A stretch of DNA of 64,000 nt, taken from positions 18,439,297-18,503,296 of the forward strand of contig CM075852.1 of NCBI GenBank assembly GCA_037975125.1, given 5' to 3'. The stretch comes from Latrodectus hesperus. Its lineage: Eukaryota > Arthropoda > Arachnida > Araneae > Theridiidae. The notes below the pieces were generated by a model. It made no database searches. It was not told the DNA's origin and saw only the letters and a list, made by a program, of their open reading frames with translations. Below are positions 1-12,223 of this stretch, in pieces. Positions within the stretch are counted from its first letter, which is position 1, and every line of letters starts with the position of its first letter. A program made the translations under genes and the position numbers.

Positions 1-596
1 TTATTACAACCTAGGTATGAATCACACTGTTTAGATTTCTAAGTGCTCTAACGTTTTTCAGTTTTACGTCTTCATAACTACTATTTCTATTCCTACTATT
101 TCTTACTACCATTTCTTGACATTGCCTATACTATATAATCTTGGTATATAGGATAAAATATAATATACAAAGTAAACGACATTGTGTGTGCTATATAAAA
201 TATTAAATTCATTAAGATTACTTTTAAAATGCTGCTACATGTACAATTTCATTCTTTCTCGAAAAATGTTTAATTGAAGATACCGCTCATGCATCAAATT
301 ATATCAGTTGCAATCTGTTAGAAATAAATTTTATCAATATTTTTAAATCACGAAAATTAAACAAGTGTTATTAATATATTTTATGTAAAATTAATTATTT
401 ATGCCTGTAGCTCAATTTTTGTGAACCACAGATAATTTTTCGAAGATGACACGCTCTTACAGATACAAATTTTGCTTAGCTGTGAATGTGTTGGTATTAG
501 CTACTTATGAACTTATATTGAAGACTAGTGGGTTCCATAGTTCATTTAATGCGTGGGCTCAAAATGTTTTTACAATTACTAATATAGATATGAACT
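1..596. other. AT-rich non-coding DNA, nothing recognised
   Basis: Only short A/T runs are visible. There is no tRNA-like box, no inverted repeat that stands out and no open frame with coding character. Confidence 0.6.
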
Positions 597-800
597 GCCA
601 GTAGACTAGTTGTAGGACAGTGCTTTTTAGAGCGAAAGGTCTTGGATTCGAGTCTACCTATTCTTTAACCAAGGAATATCTTTTATCTTTTGTTGCACTT
701 GTATCTTTTGCATGTACGTCTGTCGAAGTGGGTACTTGGGAGATTTCAGGGTTTCTTTTCCTGCGCAATGTGAATATGGCCCACAGTGAAAAGACCTCCC
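597..800 (+). repeat. Diverged tRNA-like SINE remnant (family F)
   Basis: The stretch at about 600-655 resembles a tRNA head: an A-box-like segment with TAGTTGTAGGACAGTGC is followed by a B-box-like GGATTCGAGTC. The following 140 bases are richer in GC than their surroundings and would be the SINE body. No flanking duplication was found. A shorter relative may lie on the minus strand near 23.0 kb. An open frame across it (620-829) begins at GTG and looks like chance. Confidence 0.4.
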
Positions 801-2984
801 TGAAGCCAACTTACACGGACAATTTTTAAAATGTCCTACAATAATCTTAGACTATCCACTTCGCTGTGTCAAATTTATCTTCTAGTGAACAACTATCTGA
901 ATTGCTACCCTGAATTTTGTTAGCGAGGAAAATTTTCCAATGAATTGAAATGTTGCACTGCATAAATGAGCGTTTGCATACTCATAAAAGATCTCTGATA
1001 AAATAAAGGAATTTAAAGTTTTGTAGCACGATCACTATAAAATGTTTGGCATTCATTCTGTAACAGTGAGTTAATATTGAATGGTCAATACTATTTTAAA
1101 CTTTATAATCTACTTTTAACTTCAGCCTTCGGATGAATTAACTCTGGCATTCAAAAAGTGATCATAAAAACGACATCAAACTACTAGTATAGTAACTATA
1201 GATTTGCTTCAAAAAATTAAAAACCAAAGAAAATATCGTGTTTAATAAATAATCTTTATTTAAATTTAACAAATTTTTATTGCAAAATTATTAAATTTCT
1301 CCTCCCTATCGATTATAATTGTGCATTGGAATCAAAAATGAACATTTATTCAGATGAAAAAGCGAGAGCTAATAGCAGTGATTTTTCTTTCTTTTTAGAA
1401 AGCTTCTATCGACGAACAAGTATTTGTTTTCAATACTTTCAAATTCAAAGATCGCTCATATAGTATTTTCAAAAATTGTTTTTGAACTATACAAATGTAA
1501 TTCACTGACAATCAATCATATCGATGGCACTGCAAATTTCGATATTTGCATAATTTCACTTAAAATGGAGTATAAAATTCACTTTTTTTTATAAATATCT
1601 GATCTTTTAAAGATTGAATGCTTCACTTCTCACTTTAGGATGTTTTCGATACTCTTTTGTTTCCAACTTATCATGGAGTGGTCAAGCAATCCATCAATTT
1701 GACATGCAGATGTTGGATTACCATGGAAATAATCTCCTCCGATCACTTTGTAGCGTGTGCAATGTTGGAAATAATATCACATGTTTAATCCATCCAGCTG
1801 ATCATTTCGCGATAATCTAATTTTATAATCTCGAGTATTTAAATTTTGTATGCGCATATATTTTGCGAAATATTGTTCAATGCGGCAGTTTAATAAAACC
1901 TCATTCATGCTTTTCAGAATCAAGATTTTCTAGTTGAAATTTTACTTTTGATTCTAATCTAGTTATTGAAATCATAGTTAATAGTTATATAAAAGGTTCC
2001 TATCTGTTTACTTTCGCTTATGAAGAACTTGTTAATTCTCAGTGCTTTATTAAAAAATATTATTTAACTTAATAATTCTAAGGAACTTTGTTCAAACATG
2101 ATCCCCGTAAAAACTTCTAATAATTAAAAGGACATAGTAAAATTTTCGATACCAACAGCTCGTTAAACTAAGAAACTTGACATATATTATTGCACATTTG
2201 TTAAAAATAATAGCAGTATCATTTGTATTTGTTTTATCCTCGGGGTCCTTTTGAAATAAATATTTATACCATTCCTTTTTTGAAAAAATAGATGATCTTA
2301 CACTATTTTAACGCATTGTGTTATAGTTTGTGTATGTTTAAGTGTATGTATACTTTATTGTATTGTGTTATAGTCAACCATTATACTTTAAAGAATTTTT
2401 TAAGTCTGTATTAAATTTTTTTGTGTCGCGAATTGGAGTACCCATAGGTTAATTGGACTATATGGTAGTTGAATTTCTTTGTGCTTTGGTTATTTTGTTC
2501 TAATCTATGAATTTGGCAACACCTACTGCATTAATTAATTATTCGGAATATAATTAGAATCGTACGCTTCTTCGAAGCAGCCCTTGTGAGTAAAAAATAA
2601 CAAGAAAACAAAACCATGAGTCTATTGACAATAAATTCTTAGGAACTTCTTATCATAATTGTTTAAATATATATGCACTTTGTTTGCTATTTAAAACTTT
2701 TAATTTCATTGTTTCATTTTATAAATGATTTAATATTTTGTTACTGTATACATTACTTCAAATGTATAATGCAGGAATTTTGAACATTTCACTGATTTTT
2801 TTCTGAACAATTTTTAAATTTTCTGTATCGAATACGTTACTCTTCTAACAGATTATCCCCTATTAACTAGAACGACATTAACGTTGAATCTCTTACTACC
2901 TGGTAAAATCATATGTCGAAATTGAAAGTGTTTCAGTTCTTCTCTATCGTATGGCCAAATAAACTGCTTAATAGCTTTTCGTGT
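801..2984. other. AT-rich non-coding DNA, nothing recognised
   Basis: About 2.2 kb of low-complexity-leaning A+T sequence. No repeat family seen elsewhere in the window recurs here, and I saw no coding frame. Confidence 0.55.
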
Positions 2985-3245
2985 TAGCAGTTGTCTTGCA
3001 ACGTGACTTCTGGGTATTCCGAACCCCCCCTCGGAGCTTTTTATGAGTGTCCAAAGAATGCTTTCTGCCAGCTAATTGAGCTGGCGGACATTTCCGACAG
3101 CGGCAAATGCAGCCTAAGCACTTACCGTCTTTCGGATGTTGCTTCTCTATTTCCTGCGCCTTTTATGGAGTCGCTGGGTCCGAGAATCTCATTGTTTCCT
3201 GGTCGCTCCCCATTTCTCAATATCATACCATTCTGTATAAGCTTG
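2985..3245. other. GC-rich block, candidate regulatory element
   Basis: This 260-base block stands out in base composition from both flanks. It contains a small perfect hairpin (GCCAGCT at 3067-3073, loop AATTG, AGCTGGC at 3079-3085). A plus-strand frame (2991-3254) is open for 87 codons, but it does not start at ATG and its product resembles nothing I know. It could be a conserved non-coding element or an unrecognised exon fragment. Confidence 0.3.
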
Positions 3246-3589
3246 AATTCATAAAATAACACGCTTAGAATCTTGTCATAATTATGTTCGACAACTTTCA
3301 AGATTTTTGGGAAAATGTTCTATGAAAAAACTTATACCAAATTCCATTTCAAATGTATTAAACTAAGCTCGATATATAAAGACTGTAGTATGTTTTTGAG
3401 GTTGATTAAATCACAATATTTCTATTAAAATTTTAGAAGGGATTTTAGTAGATTTCTTAAAAATTATTGCTGAATTATTCAACTTTAGGTGAACTACTAG
3501 TAAGTAATGTAATTAAAATTTGTATTGATTGGGGTAATATTTTATCAGAAAGAGAAATGACAGTAAAATTAATTTTAATGCATTAAGTG
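3246..3589. other. AT-rich spacer
   Basis: Nothing recognised between the GC-rich block and the SINE-A copy. Confidence 0.5.
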
Positions 3590-3768
3590 CCGAGCTGGCA
3601 GCCGAATGGTTAGCGCTCTTGCCTTCAGTTCAACAGTTCGTGGGTTCGAATCCCACCTTCGGCATGGACGTTTGTAGTGATTTGGAATCCACTTTAAACC
3701 GTAGGTCCCGGTCTAATTAGCCCTCGTGTGCAAAAAATGACCGTTGAGCGACTAACAAAGCATTTATT
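3590..3768 (+). mobile_element. SINE-A, near full-length tRNA-derived SINE
   Basis: The best-preserved full-length copy of the commonest SINE in the window. The 5' head is tRNA-like, with an A box around GCCGAATGGTTAGCGC (3601-3616) and a B box GGGTTCGAATCCC (about 3641-3653). A conserved body follows, with TTTGTAGTGATTTGGAATCC, TTTAAACCGTAGGTCCCGG and CTAATTAGCCCTCGTGTGCA, ending near GACCGTTGAGCGACTAACAAAG. Related copies or relics lie near 8.0, 28.4, 33.4, 41.3, 43.2, 43.75, 47.1, 59.0 and 63.6 kb. SINEs of this type are transcribed by Pol III and moved by a partner LINE. No clean target duplication was found, so this copy is probably old. Confidence 0.85.
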
Positions 3769-4477
3769 AGGTGTACAAGATTATGCATTTGTAGTATTAT
3801 AAGCATCTGGAATAAATTATTTTTCTATTTTACTTTTATTTGTGAAAAAGAAACTAAATAAAATAATAACAAACGCAGATTAAATTCAAAAATATTAATT
3901 TGTTATAGCTACTTTTAAACAGGCTCTTTTCATGTAAATGAAGTTAGACATTTGTTTGCATTGTATCGCTGTTCAGTTTCTGTTAGTAGCAAGGACAATT
4001 TTTTTACTGTTTGATTGTTTAAGAATAAATTCTGTCCTTCATTTAAACACCAGAAACGTGTCAGAGCTTTTGGGATAGTAGTCTTTCTGAAGCAGCATAA
4101 GAAGTGCCTGGTTCAATGTCTAATATATTGTTCGATGTCGATTCGTTACAATTCCAAACCACTATTGAGAATTTTTTTTTTATTATTTGATTGTAACCAG
4201 TCATAAAGTAAAAATGAAAATTGTTTCCTTTAAAGTTGCTTGTAGTCATAAATAATATCAACATTAGTATGAGTTTGAATCCAACTGCTATTTGATACAA
4301 AGTTATCAAAAATATTAATGATAAAAGTATTAAAATATCTGTTTATTTCAAATAATAACAAATATAACTGTGATTTAAATAACTGATACTCATTAAAATT
4401 CGTGGTTTAATACAAAATGTTTCTCCAAACTTCTTCAATGGCATTTGGAAATAATATCCATTTTTGTCGATGGCAGG
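3769..4477. other. AT-rich spacer with weak overlapping frames
   Basis: Open frames exist on both strands (4015-4206 plus, 4061-4309 and 4343-4537 minus). They are short, AT-driven and without recognisable domains. Confidence 0.5.
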
Positions 4478-5105
4478 CGATGTGGTACAATAAATCCATA
4501 TACAATACATGAAATTGATGAGATTTCGAAACTGCATTTAGGCCTACTTAATTTAAACTGAACATTTATTTTTTGTTCACAAATGACGCATTAGATGTCT
4601 ATATTTGGTGGGTCCAATGCCCTCCTTCAAGAAGGAAAGCAACTGAGGATTGTTCATGAAGACGAGCAGAGGTTGAAAAACTTGACCCATGATCCTGAAT
4701 TCGTATTATTTCTCTTTAAAGAGACGTGGAAAGTGAAGACGGTAAAAAAAAAGCTATCGCGTCATCTCCCACCGAAGCTGAAAGTTCTCCGCGCGCAGGT
4801 AGAACAGGTTGAGAGACGGCCGAAAATCAAATATAATAAGTAACAACAGCTGAACTGTCCGTCCACCTTGTAAAAGTGGGTGAGCGAAGACGGTGGGGGA
4901 AGGTTTTCTCAAGCGTCCTTGGCCTGTCTGTAGGGTAGACGGTCTCTGTTTGTCTGTCTTTCTGACATGCGCGGGGCGTTAGACTCAATGGCAATGCTTA
5001 TAAGGAATTTTTTTCTCAACTTTTTTTTTTTTGCTCTCGATTAATTGATATCTGAAGTGTAATCGATGATAAGGCCTAACGGTAAACGATGCGGTACAAT
5101 AAATC
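4478..5105. repeat. Segment bounded by 19-bp direct repeats
   Basis: The 19-mer CGATGTGGTACAATAAATC at 4478-4496 recurs at 5087-5105 with one change (T to C at position 6). Each copy contains AATAAA. The segment between is GC-rich over 4595-4990 and holds an 82-codon ATG frame. The arrangement could be an old insertion with duplicated flanks, a segmental duplication or chance. No terminal inverted repeat was found. Confidence 0.3.
4595..4843 (+). CDS. Hypothetical 82-aa open frame, basic and helical in character
   Basis: This is one of the few frames here with a true ATG, and it lies in a GC-rich block unlike its surroundings. The predicted product is rich in Lys, Arg, Glu and Leu, and the second half is strongly basic. 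It ends in a lysine-rich tail and a TAA stop. I do not recognise a domain, signal peptide or membrane segment. It could be an unrecognised exon, a relic of a mobile-element protein or a chance frame in a GC-rich regulatory block. The flanking 19-bp direct repeats slightly favour a mobile origin. Confidence 0.2.
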   Translation: MSIFGGSNALLQEGKQLRIVHEDEQRLKNLTHDPEFVLFLFKETWKVKTVKKKLSRHLPPKLKVLRAQVEQVERRPKIKYNK

Positions 5106-7993
5106 TGGATTGATACTGTCAAAAAAGTATTTCATTTAAGCATACCGTGAATTTCTGTGGCCTTCTCGTTACATTTGTTCCAAATGTAAGTCTGAATTTA
5201 TCATAAATATGTTGAAAAGAATGAGGCGACTGAAGGAAATTTGTGACAGAATTTTGTGGAGGTTTACTTAATGATTTCTTTTAATGTGTAATTCAACTGC
5301 AATAGCCTTTTTATCGTTTATTGTTGAAGTTTTATTATTAATTTAAATTCAAAATGTCTGAAACGTCCACAAGTATATGCAACACCCGCTAAATTTATAC
5401 ATTTTTTAATGGGGTGATAAATTAAGGGAGAGAAATTATTAATTATGATACCTAAATTAAAATGAATTTTTATTTTAAATCTGCCAAATGTTGTCACATG
5501 GCTACTATCTCGCTTTAATTTAGAAAGTGATGTTGGAGTATTCAGAAATAAATAACATCTGTTTCATAGCTTTCAAAATGAATCAACTTAAATCGTATCA
5601 TTTGTAGTTGAATAATGTATAATACAGCTTGTAGCTATGGCTGTGTAATATAGAGAAGCTCTGAAATTATTTTGCTGTGATATACATTAGAAAACAAGCC
5701 AAAGTTTAAATCCCCTAGATTTCATACCGCAAATTATTGTATTTGATAAATGGAGATATTTTGAGTCTGGTATTTTGTTATATTGAAATAATATATTTTA
5801 CACTGATTATAAACTTAAATTTGTTTTTTGGATAAAAGGAATTCAGTTAAAAGGTGACTATTTTAATCAATATAAATGTGACTTGTACAAGGGAACAACA
5901 AGACATTTTGTGTTCATATCTCGTCCTTACTTTGTTTGGGAATACGCATAATCCATTATGTTAAATATAATTTTAAGTGGGAAAGAAAGTTATCTATGCG
6001 AAGTCTTTAAAATTATTTTTAAATGTTCTCTAAAAAACATGTATAAACTTCTAATTTCAATTATCTTGGAATCTGAATATATCAAATTAACACTTACAAT
6101 ACCAGGCTCTTTAATGGTTACATATTATATACATTATTATCTATATTTTGCTAATGTAAACTAAAATTAACTATGTTTATATTCACAGAAATTCTATATG
6201 TAATCTTTGCATTACAAATTTGATTTCGATATCTGATGACCGTTTTGGTAACTTGTTGATAACAATATTTGACGTGCATTTTGAAGAAATTTATTTTAAA
6301 TTCAGTTCCAGCAAAAAATTTTCTTTGAAAAATATTTCGCAACATTGGTTATAAAATTACGTATGGCTATAAATAAGTTAAAAAATTATGTATTTTAAAT
6401 AAAGCTCAGAAAATTCAAAAGTAAAATCATGTGCATTAAAGTATTTTGAGTTAAGGAATATTATCACATGTTCTATAAAATTATACATTTCCAAATTTAT
6501 GGAATGTCGTAAAATCGTTTCTTAAAAAATTAAAAATGTTTTACACTTAAATATGAGATTTTAAAACCTGGATTTTCCAAAAGGGAGAAAAATTAGTCAA
6601 TAGCTTTTTTATTATCTCAAGTATCCAGGCAAAAATTCGCGTTTCGAGATCGCCGAATAAAAGCGATACATTTCAAAACAAAGGCCAATCAACTCCAATA
6701 TTTACATATTCTGCAGGGGTTACAAAAATTTATTTTATTCACCGAGACGGCAGACGACTAAAGAAAAATGAAAAATCACTAAATTCAAAGGGGGTAGAAA
6801 TTCGTAATTCTTGCTGCTTCTACTCCTAGCTTGCGTTCTAAGTGCGGGTGGAGTGGGAGAAGGGGTCGGAATTCAAGAGATAACCTGAGGCAGTATGGGG
6901 TTACAAAAAGCGAAAATACAATTATCAGCCTTATTTTAAAAGAACCCTCAAAAAACAAATAAAACGCCTTCGTAAAGAAGAGCGGTAGATCCACCGTTTG
7001 ATAAGAATGTGAAATATAAATATTAATAAAACTCGTGAGCGCGAGTTTACTTATCGTTTGGTTTCTTATTTTTATCGTTTGCTGAGGAAAAACAACTTTC
7101 TTAGTCTGCTTCTGTTTTAAAGAATGCCTACTTTGCTGCTTTTTAAGTTTTTCGAAGCTTGAGTTCGTTGTACAAGATTACATGTAATTTTTTGGGCAGC
7201 GAATTTATTTTGGATTTTTGTTTTAGCGTCTTGTTTGCTCCTTGTGATGCCAATTGAAAATTTTGTGATGATTTAGCTTTAAAAAGAAACCTAATTAAAT
7301 TAAAAGTATCTAAGTTTGAACATTTTGTTTTATATCTGTGGGATGCAACACAATTCAGTTTCTCGTAGATTTATTTTCAACCATATAATTATGAGAAGTT
7401 TTGTTTTGCATACATTTATAAATGATTTGAAATTCTGTTAATAATTTTTAAAAGCTGCTATAATCACTCTTAATAACATCTATCCTTTAATTATTTTACT
7501 GTAAATGTCATTACAAAAAAACATTGTGTATGTAATATTTTGGTGTAAGATTTGGCAAATATTACATGGCTCGTGTGTTCAGAATGTATTTTTAACAAAA
7601 TAATCTGCAACAAAATATTTCTTGAAGTGTATCACTAACTTCATTTGACTTAATGTATATGTACTCTGGATCGTTTTAATATTTACCTCGTATCTCTCTC
7701 AAATTTAAATTAATTGAAATTAGAAAATATTGTTATATGTAATAACAAATGTATTAAATTATTAAATATTATAAGATTTTTAGAAAAAAACGAAAAACAA
7801 TAAAAAAAATTATAAAACATAATTTTTTTATATAATTTCTACATTGAGTTATTTGTATAGTCTAATATATTGTATAATCACAAAGGATGTAATAAATCAA
7901 AAACAATTACGGTATTGTTATCTTTATTAATTTCTTTGTCGAATTTCTATTTTTTCTTCTAATGCATTCGATGCTATCTTACAAAAAATTTAA
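5106..7993. other. AT-rich non-coding DNA
   Basis: About 2.9 kb with no recognised element. A modestly GC-richer patch lies at 6620-7060 and includes a minus-strand open frame (6785-6994) without recognisable content. The rest is A/T-dominated. Confidence 0.5.
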
Positions 7994-8165
7994 GCGAATA
8001 GATAACACTCTAGTTTTCGGTTCAACAAGTCATGAATTCGAATTCCATTTCAGTCTTAACTGAATGTTTTATGATTCAGAATCCACGATTAACTGTTGAT
8101 CCAGGTTTAATTAGCTCTCGCGTGCCAAAAATAGTTGGAGATACAAGCCTAATATTTATGACAAA
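7994..8165 (+). mobile_element. SINE-A, diverged copy
   Basis: Aligns by eye with the 3.6-kb copy. It has TTCGGTTCAACAAGT, a decayed B box GAATTCGAATTCC, then GATTCAGAATCCACG, AGGTTTAATTAGCTCTCG and CGTGCCAAAAATAG. The A box is barely recognisable. It is an old, inactive copy. Confidence 0.65.
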
Positions 8166-9494
8166 TGACTTAAAATACTAATTAAGAGAATATTAAATAT
8201 AATTTCTACATTTAAGTACATTTTATTGTATTTTGCATAAATTGATAGCATATATTGAAAAGAAAAATCTTATTCAACAATTCTTATATTCAAGTCTCGG
8301 CATCGACTATAGTTTTTGGCGCCTTTTATTTATTCGCATGATACTCTTAATAAAAAGTTAAAATATTTAAGTTATGTGTTCCTCAATGAACAACTGTTTT
8401 TATTATATTATAGTGGGATTTTTAATTAATACTTCTCTTCACAAATGGTAAATCACTTTTGTTATATTTACTGTTATCGTTTTTTAATAGGATATAATAT
8501 ACTTTTTTCTTTACCAAATACCTTGTAAATTCATATCTTATTTAGACTTACAATAATTGTTTCTTTTGAAAACAACAATATATTTTAAAGTTATTTCCGC
8601 GTTATTATTAACTATAAGAAAATATATCTTACGTTGAATTGCAAATATCTAAATATTTGAATCAATCTCATCAGCATCGTTGAATTTTCAAGTATATTTG
8701 TCAAAAAATAGCTCATATTTTCGATTACCGTAAAAGCAAGTTCTGCATGAAAAAATTCTTCAGTTTCACTTAACCGAATAAAACTGGTATTACTTTCACT
8801 TAGATTTTACTTTTCTGCAAACTAATATACATATTTTTGTGTTTTGTTGATTAGCAATGAAAGCAGCTTAAGTCAAGTAACACTTTAATCAGTTAAAATA
8901 TTTTGCCGCGTAACATTAAAATTTTTTCCCTGAAAAATGTATTTGTATATATTCCTTAGCTAAGAACTTTTTATCTTTTGTCAAAAGTTTTTTTATAGAC
9001 ATTTGGCAATTATACACAAAATATTACTCTCTTTACTATGTGACTCTTATATTTGAGTTTTGGCATCGCTTTATTTTTTGCGTGTGTCTTTACTGATCTT
9101 AGATAATTTTATTGATATATCCTTTACTGATGATTATACATAAATTTCGTCATGGACAAAAAAAGATCTTATTACTCATAATATAACGTATTCATATCAC
9201 ATAGCTTGAAGAACATAAAAGTAAGATTACATGGACTTCAGAATATGTTCTATTATCACGAAAGCCAATCATTCTTACAGAAGCTGTTCCTGAAAATAAC
9301 ACATTGCCTAGAAAAAATATTTCAATGAGTGACATCTGCACATCTGATTTTCACAAGGATATATTTTCACAGTTAATCGGTATAATTCCTATTTTGTCGT
9401 TGTGAGGATATGTATAGAAATGACATGCCATGTCATTAAAACGTAAATTGGAGAAAGTAAATCTACCATTTCAAAACCTTATTTCAGTATTATC
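8166..9494. other. AT-rich non-coding DNA
   Basis: Nothing recognised. Two short similar stretches (about 8287-8325 and 9050-9085, both around GGCATCG) are too short to interpret. Confidence 0.5.
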
Positions 9495-9780
9495 TGGAAA
9501 AGCGCCGACCAACTTGTCTAGTGGTCAGCGTGCCTGACTACAGATAAGGAGGTCCTGGGTTCGAATCCAGGTTCGGGCATGGATGTACTTTCTCTATCCT
9601 GTCTTTGTCCTTTCCTTGTATAAATGTGTTGTAAATGGTTGCCTACCTTATAAACGGTTCCCTATGGCATGTGTGCACTGAGGAAGTTGGACTCCACACC
9701 AAAATATGTTTCAGTTGAAAAAGTAGAGCAGTGCACCCTTTGTTGCCAGCCTAGATGGCACACGACAATGAATGGAAAAG
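9495..9780 (+). mobile_element. SINE-B, full-length tRNA-derived SINE with 8-bp target duplication
   Basis: The head reads as a tRNA: A box ACTTGTCTAGTGGTCAGCG near 9512-9530 and B box GGGTTCGAATCCAGG near 9557-9571. The body contains TCCTTTCCTTGTATAAATG, GGTTGCCTACCTTATAAACG, a near-invariant CATGTGTGCACTGAGGAAGT and GGACTCCACACC. It ends at GATGGCACACGACAATGAA. The 8-mer TGGAAAAG lies on both sides (9495-9502 and 9773-9780). Two further copies on the minus strand (49.6 and 56.1 kb) confirm the family. It resembles SINE-A only in the tRNA-derived head. Confidence 0.85.
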
Positions 9781-10940
9781 TAATTGCCATGACTGTTGTG
9801 TAGTTTTAGGAATGAAAAAAAAATTGATAAAATTCAGAAAGGAAATTGTGAGTAAGTGACTCTTATTTAATAATCAAATCTGATTTAAAAAGTATCATTC
9901 GCATTTACGCGTGTACCAATAAAAATAAAACCTATTGGACCTGCTTTATTAATATAAAGAAACAAAAAATAATTTCTCAATCAGTGTGAAGCATAGATCA
10001 GTATATAAAAACTTCACTAGTGTTCCAAAATAACGAAAATAATTTTTGCCATTTTTAAATGTAATTAATTTAAAATTCTAAATTTGCTTAAAGTAGACTA
10101 AAGGTAAAATTTTCCAGAGATTAAATTATAAATTTTTATTATATTCCTATTTTAAAAGATTAACAAATTCGGTAACCAGATGTGATTTGTTTAACATTTG
10201 GAACACATTTTCCATATTTATTTCCTTAGTAAAGGTTGTCACTATTAAAAAAAGATGCAAGCTATAAATGGATATACTTGACGTTGATCCTTAAGCTATA
10301 CAAATTCGCCTTTTGTTTGAATCTTCATATACTTTTACGAAGTAATTTTCCTTTTATGTAATTATAATCATTTGCTTTGAATATTTAATGTATTCATCAG
10401 GCTAATGGAAATATTTAACGTAATGATATTTGATTACTCTAAATGCACTTATTTTAGAAACTTGATAAAAACAAAATATTTTCAAAGCAAATCATTTCTG
10501 TAGAACCAGTACTAGTTAGCTATTTATTAGTAGTTACTATAGTATAGGGCAATACAGTTTTCAAGTGCATTTTGTGATCTGATAATTTGTTATTTATTCA
10601 ATTGTGTCAAGATATAAATGAGAGTGTATCAATATATTATGCATGAAAAGACAAATCAAAAGACAGCTTAGGTAATGGAATCCACACATTGACTAGCATT
10701 AATCATTAGGTAATATTTCCAAATATTGAATGTTTTTCACTTAAATTCTACCACGTTTCTATAAAACTATACTAAAGTTGATATAACACAATTTTTTTAC
10801 TCAATTTACCAATATAACTTCTCCATTTGCTAAAAAAAAGTATGGTTTCGAGTTAAATTGCACATTTTCACTTCCAGATAGATGGCAACTTTATTTCCAG
10901 GGGCTTAATCTTGTCCCAAAAAGTTAGTTTCTCTTGTATT
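9781..10940. other. AT-rich non-coding DNA
   Basis: No element recognised across 1.16 kb. Confidence 0.55.
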
Positions 10941-11190
10941 CTACGAAAGAGGAAAAGAAATGGATTTCGTTGGTGAAGAGGCCGTATTTCCTTTTATCAC
11001 CGAGAACTGGCCTTTCTTAATGAGCTATCCTCTCTGGAACATCTCTGGGGACCCAGAGGTGCAGTTATCGGACCTCACACTCACGCACACCTCTGGAAGC
11101 TCGATTCTTATTCGTCAGGGCGTCCGAGTACCACTGCTTTCTTTTGCTGCTGACTCCCCTGCAATTTCCTATCTTCTAGAAAGTTTATAA
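10941..11190. other. GC-rich block with a 76-codon ATG frame
   Basis: A sharp rise in GC over about 230 bases. The plus frame 10960-11190 starts at ATG and encodes a product beginning MDFVGEEAVFPFITENWPF with several hydrophobic and aromatic stretches. I recognise no family. No clear splice acceptor precedes the frame and it ends in a TAA, so a single-exon micro-ORF, a conserved non-coding block or chance all fit. Confidence 0.25.
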
Positions 11191-11821
11191 GAGTTTGGAA
11201 TCTCACTCTTGTCCAAAAGATACAAGACTTCTTTCTTTTGGTGATCCATTATTTTGCCATGATACACTGCTGCGGGTACAATTCCACATTTGTCCATCGG
11301 ATACTTTAAGGCGTTATGATCGTCGTTTAAAAAACATTTTTTTATGTTAAGAGTTGTTGAAAGTTATGTTTAGTTTCATAGTTCAAATACTGAATTACAT
11401 AAACTAAAAATTAAAGAAATAAGGCAACATGCTGTGAATCTGATTAAGTACTTTTTTGTGCATAGAACTTTTTCAACAGTAATTTTAATTTTTGAATCAA
11501 AGTCTTGACATCTCTTGAAATTTCATCCAGTGTTCCGTTCATGTAAAATCACATTTTGCATCAACTTCTGTTCCATCTACAGAGAAAATTATCTCTTGTC
11601 TTGCACTGTGACATCACCACAAATTCTGACATGAGTTACAGTAATTATCTCAAGAAATTTCTTTTTTATAAATTAGAATAGGAATTCATTACTTTAGATA
11701 ATTTTAATTTCAGCTTCTATTTTTGGTGTAGATTTTTACAGAGGTTTGGAATTCCCTTGAAGGAGTACGTCCCAGTCTGTGTATCATGTAAAAAGTAATT
11801 GTGGAGTATCAAACCAGGTAT
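11191..11821. other. AT-rich spacer
   Basis: Nothing recognised between the GC-rich block and SINE-E. Confidence 0.5.
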
Positions 11822-12223
11822 CAATTGTGTTGTTACTTATGACACTTGGACAAGCCAAGTTCGCTTTGCCAACTGCTAAGCGAATTTAAGTCAGTAGCGT
11901 GCGTCTTTCATCTTTAACCAGAGCATTCCGAAGATGAAAATACGATTTTGTTCTAAGACTCTCTCGATAGATGGCACCACTAGAGAATCCACTCCCTCAA
12001 TTTTGACATTGATCTGGAGGGGGATAATGATTTCTCCAGACTATTACACTCATAGTAAATTCTCAGCGATTAACCACCGGACTTTCGATTCAACAGATTT
12101 TACGAGCACGTAAATCGCATGTAATCGGTGTGTCTTTGGCAGCATTGGGAATTGAACCGTGCCCTACCGGATGGAAGGATAATGCCCTAACCACTAGGCT
12201 AACACGACCCATTTAGCAATTGT
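11822..12223 (-). mobile_element. SINE-E, long tRNA-derived SINE on the minus strand
   Basis: Read on the minus strand, the head starts near 12210 (GGGTCGTGTTAGCC, then TAGTGGTTAGGGC as A box). A B-box-like CGGTTCAATTCCC follows near 12149-12160. About 320 bases of body follow, including TCTAGTGGTGCCATCTATCG and GACGCACGCTACTGAC. It ends CATAAGTAACAAC. A 7-bp CAATTGT lies on both sides (11822-11828 and 12217-12223), a plausible but short target duplication. No second copy is in this window. It is longer than the other families, so it may be a composite. Confidence 0.65.

Noticed and set aside
3590..3670. Possible functional tRNA gene
   Set aside because: A and B boxes are present, but no cloverleaf with a paired acceptor stem forms, and the same head is attached to a shared 3' body in many copies, so it is a SINE. 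The same holds for the heads near 9.5, 20.8, 49.8, 54.7 and 56.4 kb.
7801..7830. Hairpin with 12-bp stem and 5-base loop
   Set aside because: The stem is almost pure A/T runs and is expected by chance in this background.
8287..9085. Repeated GGCATCG-containing segments
   Set aside because: Similarity covers only about a dozen bases and does not extend.
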